Assembly: GCF_040222385.1 (NCBI RefSeq)
Contig: NZ_JAVKDF010000017.1
Location: 310,001 to 374,000 of the forward strand
Source: Imperialibacter sp040222385
GTDB lineage: Bacteria; Bacteroidota; Bacteroidia; Cytophagales; Cyclobacteriaceae
Reading direction: 5' to 3'
Length of the DNA stretch: 64,000 nt
The notes beneath the pieces were generated by a model. It ran no database searches. It saw only the letters and a list, made by a program, of their open reading frames with translations, and was not told where the DNA came from. Below are positions 43,525-52,436 of this stretch, in pieces. Positions within the stretch are counted from its first letter, which is position 1. Each line of letters opens with the position of its first letter. The translations under genes were made by a program, and so were the position numbers.

Positions 43525-44292
43525 ATGAAGCATATCCTGTACATTTTTCTGTTGCTGACCATCGTGAGCTGCGGCGCCACCTCGCCAGAGCAGGAAAACA
43601 GCAAGCCCATCAGTCACGCAACTTTTGATGTGTTGCTAAAGAAACACGTAAACAAAGACGGCTGGGTGAATTACGAAGGCTTCAAAGAAGACAGAGCGGA
43701 ACTAAAGAAATATCTGGAACTGATTCAGAACAACGCTCCCAATGATAAGACCTGGAGCAAGAACGACAGGCTGGCATACTGGATCAATGCCTACAATGCT
43801 TTTACCATCGAGCTAATCCTGCAATACTATCCCGTGGAAAGCATCAAAGACATCGGTAGCAAAATTCAAATACCTTTTGTGAATACTCCCTGGGATATCA
43901 AGTTCATCAAAATTGGAGGAAAGGAAATGGACTTGAACAATATTGAACACGGCATTATCAGAAAGGAATTCAACGAGCCCAGGATACATTTTGCCGTCAA
44001 TTGCGCTTCCTATTCATGCCCCGTGCTTAGGGCAGAGGCCTACACCGGTTCAAAGATTGACCAGCAACTGAAAGAACAGGCCATTAGCTTTATCAATGAC
44101 GAGCGACGTAACAAAATCAACAACACAAGCGCTCAGCTGTCAAAACTCTTCGATTGGTACAGTGGTGATTTCACTAAAGACAAAAACCTGAAAGATTTTA
44201 TCAATCAGTTTGCCAAAGTAAAGATCGCAGATAAAACCAAAGTCAGCTACATCGATTACGACTGGCAGTTGAATGATTCAAAAGACTTTTAA
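43525..44292 (+). CDS. DUF547 domain lipoprotein
   Basis: A 255-residue lipoprotein (lipobox IVSC, Cys near residue 15) with a DUF547 domain over about residues 60-200. The family is recognised by the block RLAYWINAYNAFTIELIL and the cysteine pair NCASYSCPVLR. The family has no established enzymatic role; the conserved Cys and His residues suggest a papain-like or thiol fold but this is unproven. The ATG at 43525 is required for the lipoprotein signal, and the longer frame (to 43327) is not. The upstream 254 bases contain several small hairpins. Confidence 0.85.
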   Translation: MKHILYIFLLLTIVSCGATSPEQENSKPISHATFDVLLKKHVNKDGWVNYEGFKEDRAELKKYLELIQNNAPNDKTWSKNDRLAYWINAYNAFTIELILQYYPVESIKDIGSKIQIPFVNTPWDIKFIKIGGKEMDLNNIEHGIIRKEFNEPRIHFAVNCASYSCPVLRAEAYTGSKIDQQLKEQAISFINDERRNKINNTSAQLSKLFDWYSGDFTKDKNLKDFINQFAKVKIADKTKVSYIDYDWQLNDSKDF

Positions 44293-44296
44293 GAGT

Positions 44297-44319
44297 GAGG
44301 CTGGTGCATCGCCAGCCTC
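44297..44319. terminator. Hairpin between convergent DUF547 and giant T9SS genes
   Basis: Eight-base-pair GC-rich stem (44297-44304 with 44312-44319, seven-base loop). The following T-rich runs are interrupted (TTCCTTT), so it is moderately convincing as a bidirectional terminator. Confidence 0.6.
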
Positions 44320-44324
44320 TTCCT

Positions 44325-47300
44325 TTAGTGCTTCAGAATCCGGGTTGAATACTGGCCCCCTTCCTTTTGGATAGTAAGGAGATAAACGCCACTTGGCAGA
44401 TCTGCCATGTCAATCCTTGCGGCTCCTACTACTTCCGTTTGCGCCTTCAACAGCTTTCCCGACAGGTCTGTTAACCGAATATGGAACGGCCCAATTTCGC
44501 CTGCCTCCGACGTAACATTAATCACCGCCGTGGTGGGATTGGGATAAACTTTAACATTTTGTTTCAAATCATCGGCTACAGAAAGCACTTCTGTCAGAGT
44601 AATCGAGGCGCTTTGTTTGTTGTTGGTTTTGTCTTTCTCTTCAATCACACTCCCTTCATCAACCACAGCCACAATAAAATACTCCCCAGCTGCCAGAATC
44701 ACCATAGCAAAAGTGCCCGAAGCCGTTTGCTCCGCCCCATCCTCCATTTCGTCAAAAGCCACCACCCCCAGCAGCTCATCGGCCGAAGAAATGGTTTCAT
44801 CCTCAGAAAGGTAAAAGCTCACCTCAAAAGCGCCCTCAGTAGGATCATCGGAAGGATTAGAAACGGTTGCTCCAAGTGTAATTTCTTTGGCGCTCTGAGA
44901 AGCTGGAACATTCAAGTCAGTAATGGTAAGGTCTGCAAAGCCCTTTTCGGGCGTTGACACGAGCAATGAAGTGGTTTTTGACGAAACCTCAAGCACATCG
45001 TTCACGGCATACAAGCGGTACTTATAGTCTGTTAGTTCAAGTACGGCATCATCTGTAAACGCCGTGACATCAGCTTCCAGTTCCGTTAGGGTAGCAAACG
45101 CTCCGGTTCCTACGGCCCTTTCCACAATGAAGGCAGTTTCCCTCGATGAATTATCGGCCCACGAAAGCACCACTTTGCGTCCAGTCGCCTTGTCAAGCGT
45201 GAGGGCCGTGGGTGCCTCAAGAGGGTCAAGCGTTTTGATTTCCACAACCTCGGTGTAATCGGACTCGCCTGTGGCATTAACACCTTTTACTTTGTAGAAA
45301 TAAGTCGACGACGGCGCCAAACTCAAGTCATCAAACGAAATGGTGTCAGCTCCAATTGTACCAAGGGTAATAAACTGATCATTGTCCTCTGACCTTTGAA
45401 TTTCAAAACTTTCTTCATCATCGGAATTGTCGATCCAATCGAGTGCTATTGACACTGAAGAGTTAGCTACCACGTTAAGTCCGGTAGGCGCTTCAACCGT
45501 AAACTCCGTCGTTGTTATTTCCACGACATTGCTATAATCGGAATCGCCATTTTTGTTAGTGGCTGCCACCCGGAAGAAATATTTGGTTGCTTCGGTGAGT
45601 CCTCCGCTGGTGTAACTAGAGGCATTGACCGGCAAGTCTTTGATCTTAGTGAAAGTGGTGCCATTAGTTGACCTTTCGACAAAAAATCCAGATTCATCGA
45701 TCGCATTGTCTTCCCAACTCAGTTTTACTTCCGAGGGCCTGGCCTCGGCGGTAAGAAGTGTGGGGGCTACTGGCGGATCGTTGCCAATAATGGCGCCGGC
45801 GATTCCACTGACGCTCAATAAATCAAAGCCAGGAGAGGCGCCTCCTAAATCCAGTCCAACCACTTTTATGGCTACCACAGGCTCCTGAAAATTTATCGTT
45901 TCCAGGTCGAAAGTAGTTGTGACATTGCTGCTGTTAGTACCTATCGCTGTGCCAATAAAAGAGAAATCAACCCCATTGGCACTGACATACACATTGGCAT
46001 ATTCGTTGACTCCCTCACATTCCCTGATGAATATATCGTCCTGACCAGGGGCATTGATAATCACATTGTCAGTAAATTCTACCGTCACATACGATCCCAA
46101 TGGTAAGCTTACAAATGTGTCAGTATTTCCATTGACATTCGTAGGATCTAAAAGCCTCCTGTTGGCGAAAAAAGCATTGCACTCTCCGCCATACAAGCCC
46201 GTGAAATCAGGGTTGGTATTGCTGTAATAGGAGTCTATCACACCGTCAGAGAACTCAATGCCTGTGCTTACATAAACCCCTACATGGTCTTCAATCGTTA
46301 GGGTGTTTGTTTCAGCTCCTTTTGTCACCTTGAGGGTCACATTGAACTTACCGGAAGTATTATAAACAACAACGGGATTCTGACTGCTCGACGTAGAAGG
46401 TGTTCCTCCTTCGAAAGTCCACGCCCAGGAGGTAGCACCTCCTGTTGATATGTCCGTGAACTTGATTTGATTGCCTACAAAAACAGTGGGCGTGTTGACC
46501 TTGAACTTCGCCTTCAAAGTTGAGTTATCAGCGGTAACCGTCACATAGTTGGCTTTCAATATTTTATTCTGCTCCCCTTCTTTAAACACCACCAACTCTA
46601 CATCAAATGAGCCAGTCGTTTCATATTTTACTGTCGGGTTCAGTTCCGTTGAAGCGGAAGGCGTGCCCCCTTCGAAAAACCAGATAACCGACTCCGGCAT
46701 CCCTTTGGAGGTGTTTGTAAACTTCACGGTGTTGCCTTGCACCACTGTTTGGATATCGGAGGTAAACAGCGCTTCAATTGGCCCATCATCTACCGGCCCC
46801 ACCTGCACGTAGCCCTCAATGGTTTTGGTTGATGTTGCTCCGCTGGCATTTTTTGAAACAAGGGTCACTGTGTAGGCACCGTCGGTAGCATAGGTTACTG
46901 ATGGGTTTTGAGAAGTTGAGGTCGTCGGTGTTCCCCCATCAAAAGTCCAGGCCCAGGAGGTTGCTCCCTTCGACCTGTCAAAAAACTCCACAGCAGTGTT
47001 TTTCTCAGTAGCCCTGTTTTTCGCTACAAAGTTTGCTGCTAGCGCCGACTGACCGGCAAAAATTGAGCTTGAGTAGAGGCCTCTGCCATGAGTGGCTGCG
47101 ATAACTTCAAAGTCTGAGTCCCTCATCTGAAGCATGTCCACCCTCACATTGGCGAGGCCATTACTGAACTGCGCCCACGTTGGTGAGGCAGCGGTCACAG
47201 ACTTTGTTCCCCAAATTCCCATTTCGGTGGCCAATATTACCTCATCAAAGTTAGTTGGATTGAACATGGCCCAACGCACTGGAATGTTGGGTAGATTGCC

Positions 47301-49493
47301 TTCCTTCGATGTCCATGTTGTGCCTCCATCGGCAGTATACCATACCGAGTTGACGCCATAATTTGAAAATGTAACCAGCAGGTGGTTTTCATCCTGCCCA
47401 ACTTCTATGCTGGAGATCCACCCGTTCGGAAACCCGCTGCCTGTGATCTCTGTCGAGCTTGAGTTTGAGGAGTTTGCCTTACTAATTTTGAAAAGCCTTC
47501 CAGCTGCGGTGCCGACAAAGAGCGTAGTTGACTGGCGAGTGTGCTGAGAGACCCTCAGGTGAGACGCTTTTGCGCCGAGGCTGATACTGAGGTCGCTTCT
47601 TGTGAAGCCGGTTGCATCCTTGACGAACCTTCCAATGGTGGACTCCGTGGCCGCTGTATAGAGTACATTCATTTCGTCATCATAGTCAGCCGGGTTGATA
47701 AAATGACCCGTCGCATCATCGCTGGCGATACTGCTGCTCGTCGCCCAATTATTAGTTGAAAAGCGGTAATCGTTGTAAACATAAGAGGCTATTTGAGTTA
47801 CGGCATCAGTCTGGTCAATGAAACAATAAGCCCCATCACCTCCTCTCACGTCCACCGTGGCATTGATTCCCGCCGATTGAAATTGCTGCGTACCATTGTC
47901 TTGTGCCCCAGCCAGAAAATAGTTCTTGGCTTTGTCTGGATGAATGGCATTTGCATAAAATTGCGTGACGTTGTACCCGTTATTTCTTGCAACAATCAAG
48001 TCCGTAGCCGATGGATTCGAAAAATCGTTTGTCCAAAACACGCCCCCGTCATTTCCGAAAATAATTTCCGATGAGCTTCCCGGTTTGTATCGAATAACAT
48101 GCTGGTCCGCATGAACGTAGGAATAGGGCATGGAACCCATATTGGCGTTGTTCGACCATTTCGATATCTGCTTCCATGTGCCCCCGCCATCCGTGCTCAT
48201 GTGAAGGTTAATACCACCGATAACTACCGTGCTGTCTCTGTTCGGATCTACTTCGGCGATAAGGTCATACCATGCCTGTCCCCTGGTAAAGTCATCAGCA
48301 TCAATGCCGTTGTCATCATCATCCGGTAGCGCCAGAACGCTCCAAGTTGCTCCTCCATCAGAAGTTCTGACGATCTGTTTTATCTTTTCGTCGTTTTCAA
48401 TCAAGCCATAAACAGCCAAAGCATTTGAGCTGGACACGGCCAATTCAACCCTGCCGCTTCTTTCCGAAACAGTGGTTTCGTAAGCGGTGGTGAAAGAAGT
48501 TCCATTGTCGGAGAACAGGATGGTGCCACCGCCCAATCCATTGTAATCAGAGTAGTTGTTTCGGTATGTTCCAATCCAGAGCCTGTTGTCGGGGCCAATT
48601 TCGATGTCGCCCACACCATATTTTGCACTAGGTTGGGTGAAATTGGGTAGATTCTTCATCACCTGAGTAAATGTGGTGCCGCCGTCCGTTGACCTTTGCA
48701 GGCCTTGAAACTCACTGCCAAAAAAACCGCCCTGCGTACTACTGGCTATTATGCCTGCGTAAACGACGCTTGTCGCCGCCTCGTTCCTCACAACGATATC
48801 GGCCACATACCCAAAATTCGCTGAAGCAGAAAGCTGAGTCCATGTCGTTCCTCCATTGGTCGACTTCCATATTCCCTGCCCGCTAATGCCCCCGAAACTT
48901 TCACCAGTTCCGACATAAAAGGTTTGCGTGTTATTCGGATCGTAGGCAATGCAATTAACAGCCAGGTTGCTCCAGAAGTCATCGACTTTTGTCCAGGTAG
49001 AGCTTGCGCTTGTGATGTCATTATTGAACCATAAGCCTCCCGATACCCCTCCGGCCCAAACTTTTTTGCCTGTGGCATCATTCGGATCCCACATGAGTGC
49101 TCTTGTCCTGCCCCCCACATTTTTAGGCCCTCTCTCCACCCATGGCGCTGTTGATTCACCTGGCAGGGTTCCATAAGTCCTGGCATTGCGTGTAGCCGCC
49201 AAAATTTCGGGGAGCTTTTCGGGCGTAGGTCTCAGCAAGGCCGGATCCATTGTCATAAAAAACTCTTGTTGCATTCTCTTGTCAGGGCCCTCTCTTTCCC
49301 TTTCCTCCTCTTCTCCCTCACCCACACCTGGTTGTCTCGATTTGGTGATCTTTGAGTATGGATGCTCCCTTATAAAGGTCTCGTAAGCGATTCGTGAATC
49401 AATTGGCCGATTTTCCTCTTGAACAAAAAGGACGGCTGAGCCTACAAAAAATAAAAATAACAGGCCATTGAGATAGTGCTTCCTCTTTATCAT
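44325..49493 (-). CDS. Giant secreted multidomain protein with T9SS sorting domain
   Basis: A 1,722-residue protein predicted to leave the cell by the type IX system. Rough order: signal anchor (1-25); a Glu-rich segment (about 57-70); a long beta-propeller region of BNR/sortilin type with repeated STDGGTTW-like turns (about 110-815); three PKD domains (about 820-905, 908-993, 995-1080) with the WAWTF(D/E)GGTP signature in the first and third; a galactose-binding-like beta domain (about 1085-1238); three fibronectin type III domains (about 1239-1332, 1333-1424, 1425-1519); a CARDB-like adhesion domain (about 1520-1640); and a type A sorting domain (about 1647-1722, starting VYPNPT). It probably acts in adhesion or as a surface enzyme scaffold; no catalytic site is identified. 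Confidence 0.9.
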   Translation of the reverse strand: MIKRKHYLNGLLFLFFVGSAVLFVQEENRPIDSRIAYETFIREHPYSKITKSRQPGVGEGEEEEREREGPDKRMQQEFFMTMDPALLRPTPEKLPEILAATRNARTYGTLPGESTAPWVERGPKNVGGRTRALMWDPNDATGKKVWAGGVSGGLWFNNDITSASSTWTKVDDFWSNLAVNCIAYDPNNTQTFYVGTGESFGGISGQGIWKSTNGGTTWTQLSASANFGYVADIVVRNEAATSVVYAGIIASSTQGGFFGSEFQGLQRSTDGGTTFTQVMKNLPNFTQPSAKYGVGDIEIGPDNRLWIGTYRNNYSDYNGLGGGTILFSDNGTSFTTAYETTVSERSGRVELAVSSSNALAVYGLIENDEKIKQIVRTSDGGATWSVLALPDDDDNGIDADDFTRGQAWYDLIAEVDPNRDSTVVIGGINLHMSTDGGGTWKQISKWSNNANMGSMPYSYVHADQHVIRYKPGSSSEIIFGNDGGVFWTNDFSNPSATDLIVARNNGYNVTQFYANAIHPDKAKNYFLAGAQDNGTQQFQSAGINATVDVRGGDGAYCFIDQTDAVTQIASYVYNDYRFSTNNWATSSSIASDDATGHFINPADYDDEMNVLYTAATESTIGRFVKDATGFTRSDLSISLGAKASHLRVSQHTRQSTTLFVGTAAGRLFKISKANSSNSSSTEITGSGFPNGWISSIEVGQDENHLLVTFSNYGVNSVWYTADGGTTWTSKEGNLPNIPVRWAMFNPTNFDEVILATEMGIWGTKSVTAASPTWAQFSNGLANVRVDMLQMRDSDFEVIAATHGRGLYSSSIFAGQSALAANFVAKNRATEKNTAVEFFDRSKGATSWAWTFDGGTPTTSTSQNPSVTYATDGAYTVTLVSKNASGATSTKTIEGYVQVGPVDDGPIEALFTSDIQTVVQGNTVKFTNTSKGMPESVIWFFEGGTPSASTELNPTVKYETTGSFDVELVVFKEGEQNKILKANYVTVTADNSTLKAKFKVNTPTVFVGNQIKFTDISTGGATSWAWTFEGGTPSTSSSQNPVVVYNTSGKFNVTLKVTKGAETNTLTIEDHVGVYVSTGIEFSDGVIDSYYSNTNPDFTGLYGGECNAFFANRRLLDPTNVNGNTDTFVSLPLGSYVTVEFTDNVIINAPGQDDIFIRECEGVNEYANVYVSANGVDFSFIGTAIGTNSSNVTTTFDLETINFQEPVVAIKVVGLDLGGASPGFDLLSVSGIAGAIIGNDPPVAPTLLTAEARPSEVKLSWEDNAIDESGFFVERSTNGTTFTKIKDLPVNASSYTSGGLTEATKYFFRVAATNKNGDSDYSNVVEITTTEFTVEAPTGLNVVANSSVSIALDWIDNSDDEESFEIQRSEDNDQFITLGTIGADTISFDDLSLAPSSTYFYKVKGVNATGESDYTEVVEIKTLDPLEAPTALTLDKATGRKVVLSWADNSSRETAFIVERAVGTGAFATLTELEADVTAFTDDAVLELTDYKYRLYAVNDVLEVSSKTTSLLVSTPEKGFADLTITDLNVPASQSAKEITLGATVSNPSDDPTEGAFEVSFYLSEDETISSADELLGVVAFDEMEDGAEQTASGTFAMVILAAGEYFIVAVVDEGSVIEEKDKTNNKQSASITLTEVLSVADDLKQNVKVYPNPTTAVINVTSEAGEIGPFHIRLTDLSGKLLKAQTEVVGAARIDMADLPSGVYLLTIQKEGGQYSTRILKH

Positions 49494-49612
49494 AAGGGGT
49501 CGGATTAGTAAAATTCCAGTTTACAGTAAAAATCAATGCAACAAATTACTAGGTTTAAGGCCAATAAGAAATACTCCAAAAAAAGTATTTACGAAACTCT
49601 AATTTGTACGGA

Positions 49613-50197
49613 ATGAAGTCACTTTGTGTGTTTTGTGGTTCTGCTGAAGGAAAAGACCCTCAGTTTGTGGCCCAGGCAGAAATCCTCGGAAAACTGATGG
49701 CCAGCCAAAACATTGAACTCATTTATGGTGGGTCGCAAATTGGCATCATGGGCGCTGTAGCCAATAGCTGTATGAAAGCAAGTGGAAAGGTCACAGGAGT
49801 CATCCCAAATTTTCTGGCCAGCAAGGAGATCGCCCACACGGGGGTTACCAAACTTGTTAGGGTGGAGTCGATGCATGAGAGGAAAACCATCATGTCGCAA
49901 CTTTCAGAAGGATTTGTCGCATTGCCTGGCGGGTTCGGCACGCTTGAGGAACTCTGCGAAATACTCACCTGGCGTCAACTGGGGCTCATTCATGCCCCTA
50001 TTGGCATCCTCAATACTAACGGATACTACGACTATTTGCACCAGCTGTTCGCTCACATGACAGTGAATGGCCTGCTGAAAAAAGTGAATTTCGACTTTGT
50101 GATCTGGGAAACTGACCCTGCCCGTCTGCTTGATAAAATGGGAACGGCAGCCGGTGAAATCTCTGCCCGGAAACCGTCAGGCCTCAGTAAGTCATGA
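49613..50197 (+). CDS. LOG family protein (TIGR00730, cytokinin riboside 5'-monophosphate phosphoribohydrolase)
   Basis: A 194-residue nucleoside-monophosphate phosphoribohydrolase of the LOG family. It starts with a Rossmann-type strand and the loop VFCGSAEGKD, and contains the diagnostic ALPGGFGTLEEL near residue 104 with the catalytic Glu, and the upstream ERK segment HERKTIM. These enzymes hydrolyse nucleotides at the N-glycosidic bond. The ATG at 49613 is preferred over a TTG 9 bases upstream. The gene ends 5 bases before the convergent thrC stop, with a small six-base inverted repeat over both stops. Confidence 0.9.
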   Translation: MKSLCVFCGSAEGKDPQFVAQAEILGKLMASQNIELIYGGSQIGIMGAVANSCMKASGKVTGVIPNFLASKEIAHTGVTKLVRVESMHERKTIMSQLSEGFVALPGGFGTLEELCEILTWRQLGLIHAPIGILNTNGYYDYLHQLFAHMTVNGLLKKVNFDFVIWETDPARLLDKMGTAAGEISARKPSGLSKS

Positions 50198-50202
50198 ATA
50201 GG

Positions 50203-51498
50203 TTAATTCATCAAGAAGCTTTTCAAAGCATCGAGGCTGGCTTCCATTTTCACTGACTTTTTGGGTTTTGCCATCGTCTCCTTCAACACTTCGGGGATTT
50301 CAACTTTTCCACCAAGTACTTTGTCAACGACGTCGTAGAACTTAGCGGGGTGGGCTGTCGCTAGAAATACTCCCGTCTTGCCTAAGTGGTTTTTCAGATA
50401 GTCTCTCGCTCCCAAATAGCCAATGGCGCTATGTGGGCAAAGCAGGTATTCCTCTTTTTCAAAGACCTCCTTCATGGCCTGCGACGTTTGAGCATCAGTA
50501 TACCAAGCTCCTGAAATGTCCCGGTTGATCTTGTCGTAGCTTCCTCCATACAATGCCTGTACCCTCGGGAAGTTGCTTGGGTTGCCCACATCCATGGCAT
50601 TGCTGATGGTTTTCACAGAAGGCTTTGGCTGAAACTTTTCCGTTTGCAAGTAATCGGGCACGATATGATTGGCATTGGTAGCAGCTACAAAGTGGTTGAT
50701 GGGTAATCCCATTTTCTTTGCAATCAGGCCTCCACACAAATTCCCAAAGTTGCCAGACGGCGTGCAGAAGAAGACTGGCTTGCCGTCGCTGTGCAGCATA
50801 GACCAGGCATAGTGGTAGTAGAACGATTGAGGGATCAGCCTCGCTATGTTGATGGAATTGGCTGAGGTGAAGTGGCGCACGTTGTTCAGCTCTTTGTCGA
50901 GGAAAGCCTGCTTCACCATGCGCTGGCAGTCGTCGAACGTGCCATCAACCTCCAGCGCCTTCACATTTTGGCCTATGGTTGTCAGCTGCTTTTCCTGGAT
51001 TTCACTCACCTTTCCGCTTGGGTACAAGATCACCACATTGATGCCCGGAACCCCAAGGAAGCCATGGGCAACTGCACTACCTGTATCGCCAGAGGTGGCG
51101 ACAAGGATGGTAATTTCCTTTTGCTTTTTCTCTAAAAAGTGACCCATTACTCGGCTCATGAACCTGGCGCCAAAGTCTTTGAAAGCCAGCGTAGGCCCGT
51201 GAAAAAGCTCCAACCCAAAAATATTATCTTCTACCTGATGGAGCTCTATCGGAAAATTCATGGCGTCGTAGATGATCTTCTCCAGGTCCTTTCTTCCTAT
51301 CTCATCACCAATCAAGGTATCAGTTACATCCAAGGCCATCTCCTGAAAAGACATGTCCTCCAGCCCTTCGAAAAATTTGGCAGAAAGTGCCGGAACGGCT
51401 TTTGGCATATAAAGCCCGTTGTCGTCAGGGAGTCCTTTAAAAACGGCCTCTTCAAAACTTACCTCTGGAGATTGCTTATTGGTGCTGTATAACTTCAT
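50203..51498 (-). CDS. thrC: Threonine synthase
   Basis: PLP enzyme converting O-phosphohomoserine to threonine, the last step of the pathway. The 431-residue protein carries the PLP-lysine block PTLAFKDFGARFM near residue 103 and the glycine-rich loop ATSGDTGSAVAHGF near residue 135. The ATG at 51498 is chosen; the longer frame starts at TTG 51504, which overlaps the thrB stop (TTGA). It is last in thrA-thrB-thrC. Confidence 0.95.
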   Translation of the reverse strand: MKLYSTNKQSPEVSFEEAVFKGLPDDNGLYMPKAVPALSAKFFEGLEDMSFQEMALDVTDTLIGDEIGRKDLEKIIYDAMNFPIELHQVEDNIFGLELFHGPTLAFKDFGARFMSRVMGHFLEKKQKEITILVATSGDTGSAVAHGFLGVPGINVVILYPSGKVSEIQEKQLTTIGQNVKALEVDGTFDDCQRMVKQAFLDKELNNVRHFTSANSINIARLIPQSFYYHYAWSMLHSDGKPVFFCTPSGNFGNLCGGLIAKKMGLPINHFVAATNANHIVPDYLQTEKFQPKPSVKTISNAMDVGNPSNFPRVQALYGGSYDKINRDISGAWYTDAQTSQAMKEVFEKEEYLLCPHSAIGYLGARDYLKNHLGKTGVFLATAHPAKFYDVVDKVLGGKVEIPEVLKETMAKPKKSVKMEASLDALKSFLMN

Positions 51499-51500
51499 TT

Positions 51501-52436
51501 TCAATCTAAAATTTTAGGGCCCACGGTATTCACTTCAGAAATGTAGAGGCTGGCGGATATGCCTCGCTTTTTAAGAATATTCTCCATCACTTCACCAGCT
51601 TTTGTGATTGCCTCTAATCCATCAGCCAGGGCAAACATGGCCGGGCCAGACCCGGAAATACCGAAGCCGATGACCCCTTCGGACGACAATGCGGCTTCTT
51701 TTATTTCATAAAAATGTGGTATCAATGACGCTCTTTTCGGTTCAACAAGCTCATCAATCAGCGTTCGGCGCATAAGCGGCAGATCGTTGGTGTAGAGTGC
51801 TGAAACAAAGCCCGCCAAATTGCCAGCATACTTAACCGAGGCTTTCATGGCTACTTCTTTCGGCAAAATGGCTCTGGCATCGCCGGTTGACACCTCCACA
51901 GCGGGATGCAAAACCGCTACATACATGTTGGCAGGTACTGGCAGAGAAAGCACCTCCAAAGGCTCATAACTTCTCACAAGCGTAATGCCGCCTAAAAGAG
52001 AAGGAGCCACGTTGTCGGCATGACCGCTGCCGCAGGCTATGCGCTCGCCCTCAACGGCAAACCGGAGCAGTTCCCTTTGATTCATCGGCCGTCCGAGCAG
52101 CTCGTTGACAGCAAAAACGCCCGCCACAGCACTGGCAGCACTGGAGCCCATGCCGCTTCCAAAAGGCATTCTCTTGTGGAGAGATATTTCGATGCCACCT
52201 TCGTAGTTAATCGCCTGCAAAAACTGACTGGCAGAAATGCCTGCGGTGTTCTTCGCAGCATCTTTCGACAGCCGGCCCTCGTCCCCATCAATGGAGGTGA
52301 TAGTTACTCCTCTTCCGTTGGTTTTTTTAGCCACCAGCTCATCGCCGGGGCCATTGATGGCCAGCCCCAGTATATCGAAGCCACAGGTTAAATTAGCTAC
52401 AGTTGCGGGGGCAAACACTTTGATACTATCCGCCAT
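51501..52436 (-). CDS. thrB: Homoserine kinase
   Basis: GHMP-family kinase phosphorylating homoserine to O-phosphohomoserine. The 311-residue protein has the ATP-binding motif PFGSGMGSSAAS near residue 90, the N-terminal APATVANLTCGFD block and a C-terminal FGISGSGPAMFAL block. The ATG at 52436 is selected, since the frame upstream of it is inside thrA and lacks homology. It overlaps the thrA stop by 11 bases and the thrC alternative start by 4, so the operon is tightly packed. Confidence 0.95.
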   Translation of the reverse strand: MADSIKVFAPATVANLTCGFDILGLAINGPGDELVAKKTNGRGVTITSIDGDEGRLSKDAAKNTAGISASQFLQAINYEGGIEISLHKRMPFGSGMGSSAASAVAGVFAVNELLGRPMNQRELLRFAVEGERIACGSGHADNVAPSLLGGITLVRSYEPLEVLSLPVPANMYVAVLHPAVEVSTGDARAILPKEVAMKASVKYAGNLAGFVSALYTNDLPLMRRTLIDELVEPKRASLIPHFYEIKEAALSSEGVIGFGISGSGPAMFALADGLEAITKAGEVMENILKKRGISASLYISEVNTVGPKILD

